64,000 nt of DNA from Isoetes taiwanensis. Lineage: Eukaryota; Streptophyta; Lycopodiopsida; Isoetales; Isoetaceae. Both the position numbers and the translations under genes were made by a program. This document shows, piece after piece, positions 52,151 through 64,000 of this stretch. Position 1 is the first letter of the stretch; every line of letters begins with the position of its first letter. The stretch spans positions 11,420,163 to 11,484,162 of the forward strand of contig JAJEKV010000033.1 in the NCBI GenBank assembly GCA_021234155.1. Reading direction: 5' to 3'. The notes beneath the pieces are model-generated. The model had not been told where the DNA came from. It did no database searches and saw nothing but the letters and a program-made list of their open reading frames with translations.

Positions 52151-53070
52151 TATTATCTTTATTTTATCAAATCGAGGCCTTCGACCACCATTTTTGTCCC
52201 CTCAATGTTCTTAGCTTCAGTGAACATCAAAGCGTTATTAACAAACTGAGCCTTCTTATGCTCTTGTCAAATCACCTCAACTATAAGCCAATCTAAGGGT
52301 GGGAAAAGAAAGCCTAGTCGGATGTGATGAGCATGAGATTAACAATACCCTTATTTAAGTAGGAACAATTATTTAAACTTTTGAAAATCTAAAAATTGAA
52401 GTTGATATATTTGTCAGAGCATAAAAAGCTTAAAAGGCAGTAGAGAATCAATCTGAGGAGGAACTTGAAAACAAAGATGTCGATGCCTGAAGCTGATGAA
52501 AGGTAAATCTAAGATGACCTTTAACGCACCATAGTTATTTACCACAAGAGCGAATTTCTAAAAGCAATTCACGTGCAGATTCTGATAGCACCATGTTGGC
52601 CACTATAAATCACATTATGGCCATTGGTTCTGATGCATTGAGATGCTTAATTTTTTTTAAGCATCTCAAGTACATCTGGACCTATGATCTTAACGTTCTT
52701 TGCTTTGGGCTTCATGGCCATTGTCTATTTTTGCATTTCGGAATTCACACTTAGCGTGACTTACATTAAAGAATTTGCATGATGTGAACAAGAATATGTC
52801 TCAAGAACCGTATTTTTCAAAGTTTCTGTACGTATTTTTTCCAAATAAAAAATATTTAGTATAAGACATATTATTGGCAGTTCAAGCCCCCAATGGGACT
52901 TCCACGCGTTGGACGCATATAAAAGTGAATGCCAGTGGCCAAATACAGATGCAGTTGCGACATCATGTGGCCACAAAGTTCATACAGATGGCTGTCAGAT
53001 TTTCAAAGCGAACACATCATGTGGAAATCATCCTTATCAAAAATTCCACCTGCGCGGCCGCATGTACTGC
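52151..53070. other. No recognisable gene
   Basis: AT-rich DNA with short frames only. A plus-strand frame at 52909-53223 runs into the duplicated block at 53071 and shows no conserved motif. Confidence 0.45.
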
Positions 53071-53940
53071 AGAACCTGTTGTTTTGCTATATATTCTGAA
53101 CGACGTGCACCCTGGACTACTACAGTCGTCGGATTCGTCGATCCTACGGTTCAGATCGTATGTTGGGGCCTCTTGGCACCTCTCGTTTCGCTTATAGTCA
53201 TTTATGATTGGAGGCGCCTATGATTTTGAAATATGAAATACGATTTCGCCTAAGGTTTTGAGGGAATAACGAATCTCTATATGGCTTTGCCTAATATTTT
53301 AGAATATCAAATATGGGGGCTCGAACCTCCACCAAAATAACTCAATGTCCTAATAAGACTACTTTAACCAATGTACCCAATGAGCTAATATGATTAATTT
53401 TATCTTAAATCTATGTTTTTTTTTTATAGCAACCGATTCAATTGTTTTAGGGATATATGATCTATAGTTGCAGGAATTGTTATTTTTACATCCATATCAA
53501 ATCCCTCTAGAACCCCCTGTTATTTTGCTATATATTCTAAACGAGGTGCACCCTGGACTATCACACTCGTCGGATTCGTCGATCCTACAACCCAGATCGT
53601 ATGTTGGGGACTCTTGGCACCTCTCGTTTCGCTTATAGTCATTTATGATTGGAGGCGCCTATGATTTTGAAATATGAAATACAATTTCGCCTAAGATTTT
53701 GAGGGAATATCAAATCTCTATACGACTTTGCCTAAGATTTTAGAATATCAAATACGGAGGCTCGAATCTCCACCAAAATAACTAATGTCCTAATAAGACT
53801 ACTTTAAGCAATGTACCCAATGAGCTAATGTGATTATTTTTTATCTTGAATCTTTGTTTTTTTTTTTCAATTGTTTTAGGGATATATGGTCTATGGTTTC
53901 AAGAATTATTATTTTTACATCCATATCAAATCCCTTGGAA
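53071..53940. repeat. Tandem duplication, period about 439 bp, with tRNA-like head (antisense)
   Basis: The block starting AGAACCTGTTGTTTTGCT at 53071 recurs from 53509 with about 10% change, and a third copy begins at about 53938. Each copy holds, on the minus strand, a tRNA-like segment (53310-53400 and 53747-53838): TTAGCTCATTGGGTA (A-box-like) and GGAGGTTCGAGCC (B-box-like). A tRNA-derived SINE that was tandemly duplicated is the simplest reading. Confidence 0.6.
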
Positions 53941-54508
53941 CCCCCTGTTGTTTTGCTACATATGAACGTAACAACTACGCTGCATATGCATTGACCAAAA
54001 TTGTAGCCGCATATAATTCTCATGGATGCATAAATGACATCAGTGAATGCATACTTTACGTGGCGTCCATGTCAACATCATTCAGCGACCGCGAATTCTT
54101 TGCACTGCATTGATGTGATTCCATGGATGCAATAAGTCCAGGGTAGTCATAAACTTGATTAGAAGTGGTTACATGCTTTTTATTCGTGCATCTGTGGAGT
54201 GGCAAAATATGAAACCTGGGCTTTATACGTTGCCATGCTCGAAATTATTTGCCTCTGCAACATTTTTTGACAATATTCTACCAGTCGTTTTTTTTCTCAA
54301 GTATAAAATGCGTATTTTTACACAAAAGGGGAAAGTTTCATATTTTTTGTACCTTTTTTGTATTTTACGTAGGCGACTTCGACCCTATCCCTGGGCATAC
54401 AAGTAGTTGAAATCATGTCAAGCATGCATGAAGTATTTTACTAGTGTGATCAATGTACTTATTTAACCTTTTTTGAATCGTTTAATTGTCCACTTTCTTG
54501 TAACAAGG

Positions 54509-54739
54509 TACTTGTCTTCGATCTAAGTGGAGTTGTTTGTCAAACTTTTCCTAAACAGAGCGCAGTTCAAACAAGAGCGATTGGAGTCAAACCATAAGTG
54601 GATATATCCTCGACCATACTTGAAGAACTTGAAGGATATGCTACATGAAGCATTCAAATTATTCAAGGTTGGGGTCTGGTCATCAATAGTATGCCAAAAT
54701 ATGAAAGAAATCTTGAAGGTTTACCTAGTATGTACATAG
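54509..54739 (+). pseudogene. FCP1-like HAD domain remnant, third copy
   Basis: The text YLVFDLSGVVCQTF (frame 1, about 54508-54550) matches motif I of the A2 proteins, here with DLSG. After a frameshift it continues KWIYPRPYLKNLKDMLHEAF then FKVGVWSSIVCQNMKEILKV. This matches the FRPEAVFFLKTLL and VGIWSSTQLSNVEDVL parts of A2. The motif III and IV regions are missing: the frame stops at 54737 and unrelated text follows. It lies about 160 bp upstream of a different transposase-like gene on the same strand. Confidence 0.6.
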
Positions 54740-54897
54740 AATTGGTGATGATATGGGATCAAATCACTTGTAACACTATTGCATATTAAACGGGAGCAAA
54801 TCATCTAAATGGGAGCAGAAGGAATATTCCTTCAAGATTCCTTTTTTTTAAGGGTCAAATGAAGCACAATTACAATTCTCAAGAGGGTGTTGTGTGA

Positions 54898-56080
54898 GCA
54901 AGAGCAGTTACCACCAGTGCTCCATCTCCAACTAGACAATACTACCAGGGAGAACAAGAATCAAACACTCTTTGCTTATTGTGCCATGTTAGTGGAGCTA
55001 GGGATCTTCAGAACAGTTAAGCTTGGATTTTTACTTGTAGGCCACACTCATAATTAAATTTACAAGATGTTCAGCGGATTTTCCGTGTGTCTTTGAAGGA
55101 AGAAGGCTTTCTGTCTTCCAACTTTAGTTTGTATCATTGAAGACTCTTGTACGCCCATTTGGTTGAGCTTCTAAAGGAAACTGCTAGAGAGAATTCATTT
55201 TCTCTCAACATGCTACTAGAGAACAAGCTGTAAACAAGCTGAATGATCTTACTTTTCAACACCACATCAAGTTTTACTTGAAGAATGAAGAAAGTTTTCT
55301 ACAAGGGAAGAAGTACACCTAAAGAATGGAGCCTACTAGAGGGTTTTTTCTTCCTCAAATTTGTTCTAGATACTAGCTGGGTAGAACATGCAGAGCAACT
55401 TCCTCTAAAATATCCAAACTCCAGTGAAATACAAATCGTTGAAAATAGAATATCTTTGGGCTTTAAGTACTTCCTAGAAGAAGATCAAATATGGTGGAGA
55501 ATTGAACAAAAGATCGTGATTCAAAACCTATGTCTAAGGCAGTTGCATGAACCTTTTGAGTGGCCTAACACATTCCATCAAACCCAGAACTAGGTAGGAG
55601 GTCCAAGCAATACTACAGTAGGACCTACAATAGAGGAAGAAGAGGATCGTGTCATGTACCTTGGACCAAGATGCAAGAATGAGGTTCCAGGTAATATCAC
55701 AAAAATTACAAAAGGGAGGTTGATTGCTCTTCCAACTGAGGATGATGAAAAAGGGCGACTATTCTGGATAGCAAAAGTTACTAACACAATTAAAGAAGAA
55801 GGGTTAGTGACTAAACTCAAGATTCACTGGCTCGCTATACGTTCGATAAATGCCTTTAAGGGAAGAGTATGAGTTAGAAATGAGAAGTCAAGAAAAAGGA
55901 AAAAAGCCAGGAAAGTTGGTTGTAAGGACGAGCTAATCCTTAAAGATATTAGTATATTGTGTTATGATTTCAAACTAAAATCTGATAACCGTTTATGCCA
56001 GAAGACAATCAACTTGCTCAAGAGGGCTTGTAATTACGAGGAAGAAGATAGGAAGCGATGGTGGCAATGCTTCACCATCT
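54898..56080 (+). pseudogene. DUF7869-type transposase-like gene, decayed
   Basis: The first block reads LPPVLHLQLDNTTRENKNQ, LFAYCAMLVELGIFRTVKLG, FLLVGHTHN and a stop, then MFSGFSVCL. This matches the QLDN...ENKN...GHTHxxID(x)MFSxFS signature that I associate with DUF7869 proteins of mosses, algae and animals, which I infer to be nuclease/transposase-like. Later frames (55285-55593 and 55654-55872) read EWSLLEGFFFLKFVLDTSWV, HEPFEWPNTFHQTQN, RLIALPTEDDEKGRLFWIAK and LVTKLKIHWLA, as a C-terminal domain. A basic segment and acidic tail follow to about 56080. In-frame stops and frameshifts show it is dead. The FCP1-like remnant sits directly upstream. Confidence 0.6.
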
Positions 56081-56539
56081 GTTGATAGTTATGAAGAAGA
56101 TAACTCAAGCACTTTTTCAAGTGATAGTGAAGCAAGTGAAGGTGATGAGGATGGTGTAAACGAACATGATGATGTGCTCGGTTTGGGTCACCATGTAAGT
56201 TAGGATATGTCATAAAGACTTTGCACTTTAGACTTCCTTTGAAGGCCATTGCTCCTACAAGGTGGACCTTAACGAAACATTCCTCTGGCACATCTTTTGG
56301 AATGTTCAGAAAATGAGGTAGGGTTGTCTTTTTTTATCCATTCCATCAATTACAACAGACATATACTGGAGTCGACGTTCAAGAGCTTTTTTTCTGTGCT
56401 TAGCAAGCCTTTTTCTCTCAGCTGCTTGCAGTTGATAGTGTCTAACAAGGTTTTGTTGCACAATATCTGTTCAAGAAATTAAGTCAGACAAATTCTGAGT
56501 AGTAAATGTGAGAATGAAGAACTTTAATTTACTTCTGTT

Positions 56540-57116
56540 TTTGATAACCTGCCAGTTCGAGATGCTGTGTAATGGACTGCGCTTATTGCAGGATATGCAA
56601 AAGAAGAAGCAGGTTGGCAGTCTCTAAAATGTCTTGACCCGATGCAAATCCAAGGTGTCTCTCCAAATTCTATTACTTTTATTTGCAGCTTGAAAGCTTG
56701 TGGTGATATAGCAGCTATTGCCAAGGGTTTGGAAATACACAAGTAGATTGTAAACCATGGACTTGAAACATGCCCGTTCATTAACAGTGCTCTGGTTGAT
56801 ATGTATGCAAAATGTGGATTACTTGCCGAGACGGGCACAAGGAACTTTTATCACCAGCCAATGATGGATGTTGTATTATGAACACAATGATTAAAGAATA
56901 CGGGATGACTATGAGAATGACATGGCTCTAAGGTGTTTGAATGAAAATCAAGAACAACATGTGTCTTCAGATAGTATTACATTCGCATGCCTTCTTACTT
57001 CATGTAACCATGCTAGTATTAAAGGGGCTAGTCCAATGATGGAAGGGTATGGTATTATACCAACAAAAGATCACTATATGTGCATTGTAGACCTCAGAAA
57101 AGCTCAATGGGCGTAG
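56540..57116 (+). pseudogene. PPR (pentatricopeptide repeat) gene fragment
   Basis: Across three frames the text reads LIAGYAKEEAG, PNSITFICSLKACGDIAAIA, KGLEIHK, then NHGLETCPFINSALVDMYAK and CGLLAETGT. The remains of a further repeat follow (SDSITFACLLTSCNHA, MMEGYGIIPTKDHYMCIVDL). These are plant PLS-class PPR repeats, which bind organelle RNA in mitochondria or plastids. Frameshifts, stops and a missing 5' end show it is a pseudogene of two to three repeats. The repeat wording resembles seedless plant PPR proteins, which supports the taxonomic guess. Confidence 0.75.
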
Positions 57117-59159
57117 CCTAAACAATACTTTCCCTCTCATTATGCAAAAAAGATATTTGCGATGATGTTGTTCTTCATATCTACATGTATATGTTCCTCC
57201 TTCAAATCTGCAATCATCGTGCATTTAGAGCATAAACACATCTACCACAATAATTGATCATCCTCAAGTGCATTGCTAATACCTTTATCTCTTTCTCTGC
57301 CTCTGATTGTCACCGCTCCATGTCCCCATCGCATTTCCACATACTAGTCTATAAAGCATTAGCAAGTATAGAAAATTATTGCAAACAAACTGAACAGCTT
57401 TGTAAACAAAATCCAAAACTCATGCGCCAACACGGCACCCAGTGTTCATAGCATTTACATGGCTCCACACAAAACAAAAAAACCTCAACACAAAATGATG
57501 AAACCGAAACCATGAAAACACACTCTTGGGCCACCGAAGGGCAACCCCTTATCACAGCACCTTGTTTATTCCATTCTTTTATATGCAAAGTCTTCTTGCT
57601 ATAGTATAAAGTCCTTCCCAAGTATATTGTAGGTGCCAAAAGTACAAAGGTGATCAAATAATCACCTCGAATGGAAAATGGATATAGTTGTGAAATATGG
57701 GTTGAGATTCTATTGAGTGTGAACAATATAATCAATATGATTGTCTAAGATGGGTTCCAATTAAATTTGATGAAATGCACCATTACTAAGTAATGCACAT
57801 ATGATCTCTAAATCACACACTTCTTTTGGATCTAAGCTTCTATCATGTTATGAATTGCTCACTACAGTATTGCAATATTTGCAAGTCAACAAGATATCAA
57901 GAACGTTGTCAAGAAACTATAAAGCACACAGGTTGAACAAATTTAGAACAACGAGTATAATTTGAAGCATTAAAATGTCCTATGGAACAGCAAGTAGATT
58001 GATGAAGTAATAGTTGCATAAATTGAATTAACATGAAGATAATACTCGGTAAAAAGTTCTCACAGTCGACTGTCATTTCTTTTGTTCATAAGGAGTCGCA
58101 CGAACAGGTTGCTCCACATCTTTCAGAAGATTGCCTTATTTCCCCCTGACAAATGTGTTGAGGGCAAGGCACTAGTCACTTTAGTCTCGCCCTCTGGCAA
58201 ACACCAAATTTGGCACTTCTCCGTTTGTTACACTAAATGTCTGGTAGAGTTTATGAAGTGCATTCGAAAACAGTACAAGCATATTGGATTTGACATTGCT
58301 CCAAGCATTGTTCCTATTATTTCCACCTTTTCCAATAAAAGATGCATTAGTTTTCTACATGTCTTTCTAAGTGCATAGTAAATATCATACGTCATATTTA
58401 AAACAAACTTAAATCTTAAAAAAATATGTTGTCAAAAGGAATCATTTTTGGGTTGCCCCTAGGGGGGCAAACCCTTGCTCACGTGGGTTTTCAACATATT
58501 TTATTTACATGCTTGAATATACTTAGAATATGCTGAAAACTACTACAAACCTAATGTTGCCTGTAAATTGGTGGTCACCTGCATTGTGGGTAGCTAATGT
58601 TTGAACCGCCTAACCGGCAAGACAGATAGAGAACTCTAGACATAATGCAGACTAAAGCTCTTGGTTGTTGGGCGGCCGCTGTGCAAACCGGCTAGCCGCT
58701 TATGCTGTTTCTACTGAATTTGAGAGCAGAGATCTTTGAAAGAGGCTAGAAAGTGGAATGGTTTTCCAGCTATTGGGGGTCTTACAGAAGTTTCTACTAT
58801 AAAAATTTGTAAAGAAGTGTTTGGCTACATAGAAAGCAAACAAGAATTAGTTGGGAGAGTAGGTTCTTGTAACATGGCTTAGGTGATCTCGTGGTCATTT
58901 TGGTACTAAATGCTCATAAAGCATTCAAGACGACAGTCTGAACTTTTTGGGAGAACGTGCAATCAACCGCTTTGACGCTTTTCCAAGGTATTGAAAATTT
59001 CCAAAATGAATTAGCAATGGTAGGAGTCAACTCTTTTTAAAGAAAGACATACTAAAAAGAAGGATTTGGTTCTTTTGAGATCACACTTTCCATTAACATT
59101 TATTTATCATGGAAATTTACATGGTCAGGGCCTCAAGATATAGTAGACAGAGGTATAAC
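57117..59159. other. No recognisable gene
   Basis: AT-rich sequence with short frames. A plus-strand frame at 58082-58378 (99 codons with stop) has no motif I know. A GGGCGGCCGC site near 58670 is an isolated GC island. Confidence 0.45.
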
Positions 59160-60365
59160 ATGGCGTTGGCTGGCATAAGACAATGGCTAGGGTAGTCCAC
59201 TCCATCCGCCCCTCCTGTGCACACTTTGCAGATAGGCTGAATCATGCTATGACGTGCTTGTAGCCCTCCAGAGACGCAATCCCAAGGAATCACCCTTCGG
59301 GACTACTCCGGATTACATCTCCCAGGTCCGATGAGGCAGGTCAGAGAGGAGTCTCCTCCCCGAGCATGACGGATCCCTGGGTGTGCTAGAGAACACGTGC
59401 CGCATCAGCGACCCCTGCATCCGTACCCGACTTACTTCCCTAAATCTAAAGGTCAGCTCACCAACCCGTTCGAGCCCAGGACGACCATCTATGACTCACG
59501 CCCTCCGGCCCAGAGAGTGTCAGACCCATACCCGGCCCACACACAGTGACCGACTATAAGCCTAGCACACTATAGGAGTCCTGTAGCCGCGCTAGGCAAG
59601 ACCCCACCCCCGATTCACCCTCATACTCGTTGTCTGGTGCTGAACCACATCATAACATCCACAGCCAGGTTGGCTCTTGTGCACAGGCCGCATTTACTGG
59701 GTTTTAAGGGTTCTATCTAGGAACATCTCTACTTCTAGATGGCCTTTAGGTCTCTACCCCCTTTTTACCCATACATCACAGGAGGAACAGAAAGAAAGCT
59801 ATCCTTATACATCCATCTATCCATATCTTCGAATAAAACATAAAATAGAGATTAACCATCCATCTATTCATATAAGGGTTAACCTAGCTACCTTTAGAGC
59901 ATATAAGGGTTAGTCCTATGACTATCTAGGAATCCAAGCTATCTACGTACTAACCGAGATCATAGCTAGGTCCACTATCGCTCGGGTTCTCCATCCTTCT
60001 GGCTGGAACAAGGTGGAACAACAGCTCCTCCTCCACCAACCTCCCCCAATTTGAATTGGGGCAAATGGGGGTGTAAAACACCAATTTGGGTTCCAAGTTA
60101 GCAACTCTCTCTTGCCCAATCGATTTGGGCAAGGTGGCAACTCTGGGTTGGCTAATATTAACTAATTTGGTATTTTAGCCCTTTTTAATATTAGGTTAAA
60201 CCCTAAATTCGAATTAGGGTTCTCGGTTAGGTTTCCACTTTAATAATAATTAATTATTAACATAGCTAACCTTAGCTTATGAATAATTAATGTGCCATTA
60301 ATTATTCATAGTGACGTATCATGTATTTATACTCAAAAAGGCGTATAAATATGTCGAACGTCACA
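59160..60365 (-). mobile_element. LTR-like sequence (minus strand), one end defined
   Basis: On the minus strand a purine-rich run AAGGTGGGAAGAA is followed directly by TGTGACGTTCGAC at 60365, as a polypurine tract followed by an LTR start would be. TATTTATACGCC and GAGTATAAATACATG just inside could hold a TATA box. The sequence down to about 59160 includes an unusually GC-rich half (59200-59660). I see no matching second LTR or pol text, and the other end is not fixed. Confidence 0.35.
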
Positions 60366-62394
60366 TTCTTCCCACCTTGAAAATGATACTGTCCTCAGCA
60401 TCAAGATTACTCTTGTTGTAGGGCAACACATCATACATTGGAAGGAAGTCTCCCCGCCTTAAAGAGATAGCATGAGATTATAAGTCACACGGGCGTTGTC
60501 ATGTTCAAAGTGATCAAGTTTGAAATGACTTGTAATGTGCAATTTATAACTCTGGGATATAAAAGGTAGAGACATGATCATCTCTTAGGACTGTCAAAAG
60601 TCAACTGTCAAGGTTTGATTTCAAATAAAGTTCTAAGGTGTAAAACTCCAATTGCTATATTGTTGGCTTGAAGTAAACATAAAACCTTTGTGGAGCTAAA
60701 TCTAAAATCATGGATCTAAGGCTTGTATCTGATAATGCTCCAAAATAGAAAGGGTATGAGCACACATATTAATTGATTAGTTATATCTATACATTTATTA
60801 GACATCTAGATATTCTTACATTGACATCACACGGATACGGCGAAAGCATCGGAAGCATGCTTGGTGCTTCTTGAGGGGGTTATATAATGATGGTTAAGCA
60901 AGTCCTGGGCCCTTAATTGAAGTAGAAGTGTGGCACGTTGGGAATACGAAGTGGTAAGGTATCCTTATATTGGATCGATAGTCGAGACAAGTGGTATGAC
61001 GTAGAAAGAGACTGGATATAGCACCATACAGGTGAGGGAAAAGTGGTGTATGATTATCTGCCCTAGACCACGTTAGAGAGGTACTAGACTAAAGTGGAAA
61101 CTGGATTATAAGTACCCAGCTCCTGAAAGGGAGATCACTTTAGAAGTGTAGGTCTGGACAATGGTGCTGAACGTATAGAATGTCGACCCGACGTTTTATA
61201 GCTATTGCTACTTGAATCGAGGCATGATTCGCGGAATGGTAGAGAATAATATCGTATGAGGATGTTGATCCATAAACTATCCTCCTATATTATAAAATTT
61301 TAATGTATGTCTGTCTTAAACGACGCCCTAAATTGAACGGTTTGGATTTTTTGGACTTTTTTTTCCAACATACCTTTCTTTACGGTTTCTCCTTCATGGG
61401 AACAGTTGTTTCCCGGAGCTGCTATTCAACGACGTGTTGGCTTTACGGCGTTGAATCAAATTAGAATAACTGGTAGAGAATGGAAGGTCGTGGCATATGT
61501 TTTGGTTTTTTTTTTATGCTCCCCGACGAATTTCACTTTCTCGCTAGCCATGGCGACAGAGCTCTTTTCAAGAAGGCATTCTTGCTCAGTAAGCAAAGTC
61601 ATGGAGCTCCGCCAGATGTGGTGCTTTGTCTCTCTGATGCCGCCTAGATGCATGTTTTGCACCCCTCAGAACATAAAAGAGCAAAGCATATCCTAGCATA
61701 TCCGCCACCATATGTCACGTAGCCATGAATCAATCTAGCTATAAGTTTCGTAAGTGGAACACTTCTCATCCATGTGTTTGCAAAAATTTACTACTTTATG
61801 TTGTGGCTATGGGTTGCTTACTTCAACTTCACATTTTCTAGGTTGTCTCTCATCCCGAAGAGTCGAATGCTTACCTTAGCCCTAAATCTACAAGTCTGTA
61901 TCCCCGAACGATTTATTTCACTTTTGTCATTTGACCTGTGATTAGCTTGATCATTTGAGTAACATGCATAGTATTGTGAATAATTGGGGATGAGACAACT
62001 ATGTCCGTAAGTCTATGCAAAGTTTTGGTCATAACTATAAGCACAACATTTTTTTTATTATGTCGTTGTTTTTCTTATGTTAGCACGGGGGTTTTGCACG
62101 GGTTTTTTGCCCACGAATTTTGCATGTATTTATGTCAATTGACCCGAATTAAACAGAATAACGTTGTTAGAGTTTTCCTTTGAAAATAAGCAAATTAAGT
62201 TCAAGAATATGATATGAATGGAATCAAGTGGTTAGAGCTTTCCTTTGCATATAAGCAATTTTGAAGTCCATACTTGAAACTGTGGCTCCCGATTATTCAA
62301 TGTATACCTCCTTTAGTAGTCTTCCATCCGCATCTTTGATCTTAGCTTTCTTTTATTTCTCATATATTCATTTTTTCTCAGACGCTCAATGTTT
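60366..62394. other. No recognisable gene
   Basis: If the LTR call is right, the left part would be its internal region, but no retroelement protein is readable. A plus-strand frame at 61406-61696 and a minus-strand frame at 61456-61662 overlap; neither has a motif I know. Confidence 0.4.
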
Positions 62395-62407
62395 TTTATA
62401 TGTTTGC

Positions 62408-62964
62408 AGATTCCAAATTTCACCATAGCCGCCTTGGCACAATACGCATAATTTATAATGTTTCAAGCGATTCGCGGATAGATTTATTTCTACCAGATTT
62501 GCTTGCTTTTTGTACGAGAGAAGAGGAACATCTATCTAATACTCTTCGCCAAGCTAGAGTGTGCGAGTCAAATTTCTATCCTTTAGAGGTTCGCCTTAAT
62601 TCATGCTCATTAATCGCAATGTGCTCGGCCTCCTCCAAAGATCGAATCATGGCAACGAAATCCGAAATCAGGGATCCGCCTTGCATTTTATAATTTCGGC
62701 TTGGGCATTTCCTTCTTTGGTTGGACTCAGAGCCTGTTGTCTTGGGATCGTATGCATCCGCTTCGTTTCCTAGGCATGCCAAAATTCCGGCATGGCAAGT
62801 CGCATGTTTCACTGTTTTGCATGAGGCTATCTTTGTGTATTAATAGAGTAGCCATTCCTGGGAGCCCATTTTCATTTTACTTCTTCTTTTTTGATTGATA
62901 GTCTTTGTTCTATTTCAGGAGAAGTTATTTGTGAAGAGCCATTCCGTTGGAGCCCATTTCCAAA
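62408..62964 (+). CDS. Possible spliced host gene fragment
   Basis: Splice-like signals suggest exons. An acceptor TTTGCAG at about 62403-62409 precedes FHHSRLGTIRIIYN, and an acceptor CTATTTCAG at about 62911-62919 precedes a 45-base exon that ends at a GTGAGT donor near 62965. In between, a frame reads HFLLWLDSEPVVLGSYASAS then FPRHAKIPAWQVACFTVLHE, which looks coding by composition. I do not recognise a family. The exon borders are guesses, and a random AT-rich frame cannot be excluded. Confidence 0.2.
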
Positions 62965-62965
62965 G

Positions 62966-64000
62966 TGAGTATCTCCATCCCTTCTATTGCAGGATAGGGT
63001 CCCAATGATCGGCCCATTTTTCTCGCCAGTTCTTCATTTCTTTTTTTCAAGACCTCTATGCATTGTGGCTTATAGATTTGGATGAGTACGGATGCTATGA
63101 CAGAGGTCCTTGCATGATTGTCCTAGCCTTCCACATTTTTTATCTCTGCAAGAAGTTTCGGTTATACTCTTGTGGAAATGGTATTTTATGTAAATATTGT
63201 GCTTTTTGATGAGAGGCACAGAGTTCAATATGCTATTGATTAAAAAGCATCTATGTTTGTTGTTTGGTCACCGATCTTGCAAAATACCCCAATGGTCAAG
63301 AGATATTTTGGGAACTGTTTTTATCTCTTTCTAAGTTCCAAAGAAGCATGCAAAGGTGATGTTGTTAATGTTTTAAATTTGAACATGCAACTATAAGTTG
63401 CTTAAAGTCAAACTCGATAGGCAATATCTTCCAACATTGCAAAATGCAAATGAGCATTTTATAATGGTCTACAAATCAAAGGTCGGGTCAGTCTCTCTTG
63501 AATATTCCTTCTAATATTGCACTTTGCAGCCCTCGCCACAATATTCTCTCGGGCATCAGGTCTTTTTCTTGCATATATAATCTCTCACGATTTAAGTTAA
63601 CAAGCAAGTTAGCATATGATTTTTACAATACTCCAAACAATACAGAACAACAATAAGGGCAGCTAATGTACACCTTAAACTGAGATATAACTCACTTTTA
63701 GGGGACATTTTGTGTACACCTTAAACTGAGATATAACTCTCACTTTTAGGGGTGTTAGATGTAGGTGTCTAGATGCTTGACTACAAAAATTCACCTCAAG
63801 CGATGCAACCGAGGCCATTTTTCTTATTAATAAAAAAAAGGCTATTTGCCTTGCCCATGCATGTCGGGCACTTTCATAGAATCCAGTAGCCTTTGCAAAC
63901 ATTCTTCTTTAGCAAGAAAGAACAAAAAGAGCCTATATTGTGTTTGTGACCTTATGGAATGATCAAAGGAAAAGAAATTAAGATCTAAATCTTATCTACT
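62966..64000. other. No recognisable gene; 46-bp tandem duplication at 63669-63752
   Basis: AT-rich sequence with no long frame. ACACCTTAAACTGAGATATA and following bases occur twice in tandem (63669-63714 and 63715-63752). I see nothing else. Confidence 0.5.

Noticed and set aside
52909-53223. A 104-codon frame ending LVSLIVIYDWRRL as a membrane protein gene
   Set aside because: The second copy of the duplicated block does not keep the frame, and no family is recognised.

Overview
The window looks like nuclear DNA of a land plant, most likely a seedless vascular plant (fern or lycophyte). It has spliced, AT-rich gene remnants, a decayed PPR gene of the plant type, chromovirus, copia, LINE, hAT and CACTA elements, and two transposase-like families that I associate with early-diverging plants and animals. 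The clade is an inference. Almost nothing looks like an intact host gene; the window is a stack of nested mobile elements.

Region 1 (1-11330) holds a gene set: a RING-like protein with a basic tail (gene A1, 1328-3076), an FCP1/HAD-phosphatase-like protein (gene A2, 3253-4006) and, on the opposite strand, a decayed transposase-like gene (gene B, 11330 down to 5752). Gene B is broken by three DNA transposons with clean target-site duplications (TSDs): hAT 6046-6581, hAT 7140-8690 and CACTA 9639-10378.

Region 2 (11690-18215) is the 3' part of a LINE carrying three nested insertions with exact TSDs: a 4.3-kb CACTA (11854-16143), a hAT-like MITE (16721-17238) and a complete TRIM (17404-17845).

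Region 3 (18532-50462) appears to be one 32-kb CACTA-like element, bounded by matching CACAACA... inverted ends and a TTT duplication. Its left part carries about 13 kb of a tandem array with units near 1.1 kb. A Ty3 chromovirus (LTRs 21371-21889 and 26685-27190, TSD GCAGC) sits in the array, and its 3' end was later inverted together with flanking array. A 9-kb element (37011-45994; perfect 30-bp inverted ends, TSD TTC) also sits in the array and contains a second, decayed copy of the whole A1-A2-B gene set. That gives the set a defined mobile unit and is the most interesting finding. A long pyrimidine tract, tRNA-like tandem repeats and a small spliced gene fill the right end of the CACTA.

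Region 4 (50463-64000) holds a hairpin MITE, a copia fragment, a 440-bp tandem duplication with tRNA-like sequence, a third FCP1-like remnant next to a different transposase-like gene (DUF7869-type), a PPR pseudogene and an LTR-like sequence. The last 3.5 kb has no confident gene.

FCP1-like phosphatase sequence beside transposase-like sequence therefore occurs three times, once inside clear transposon ends. Many reading frames are broken by small indels, so part of the apparent decay could be sequencing error.
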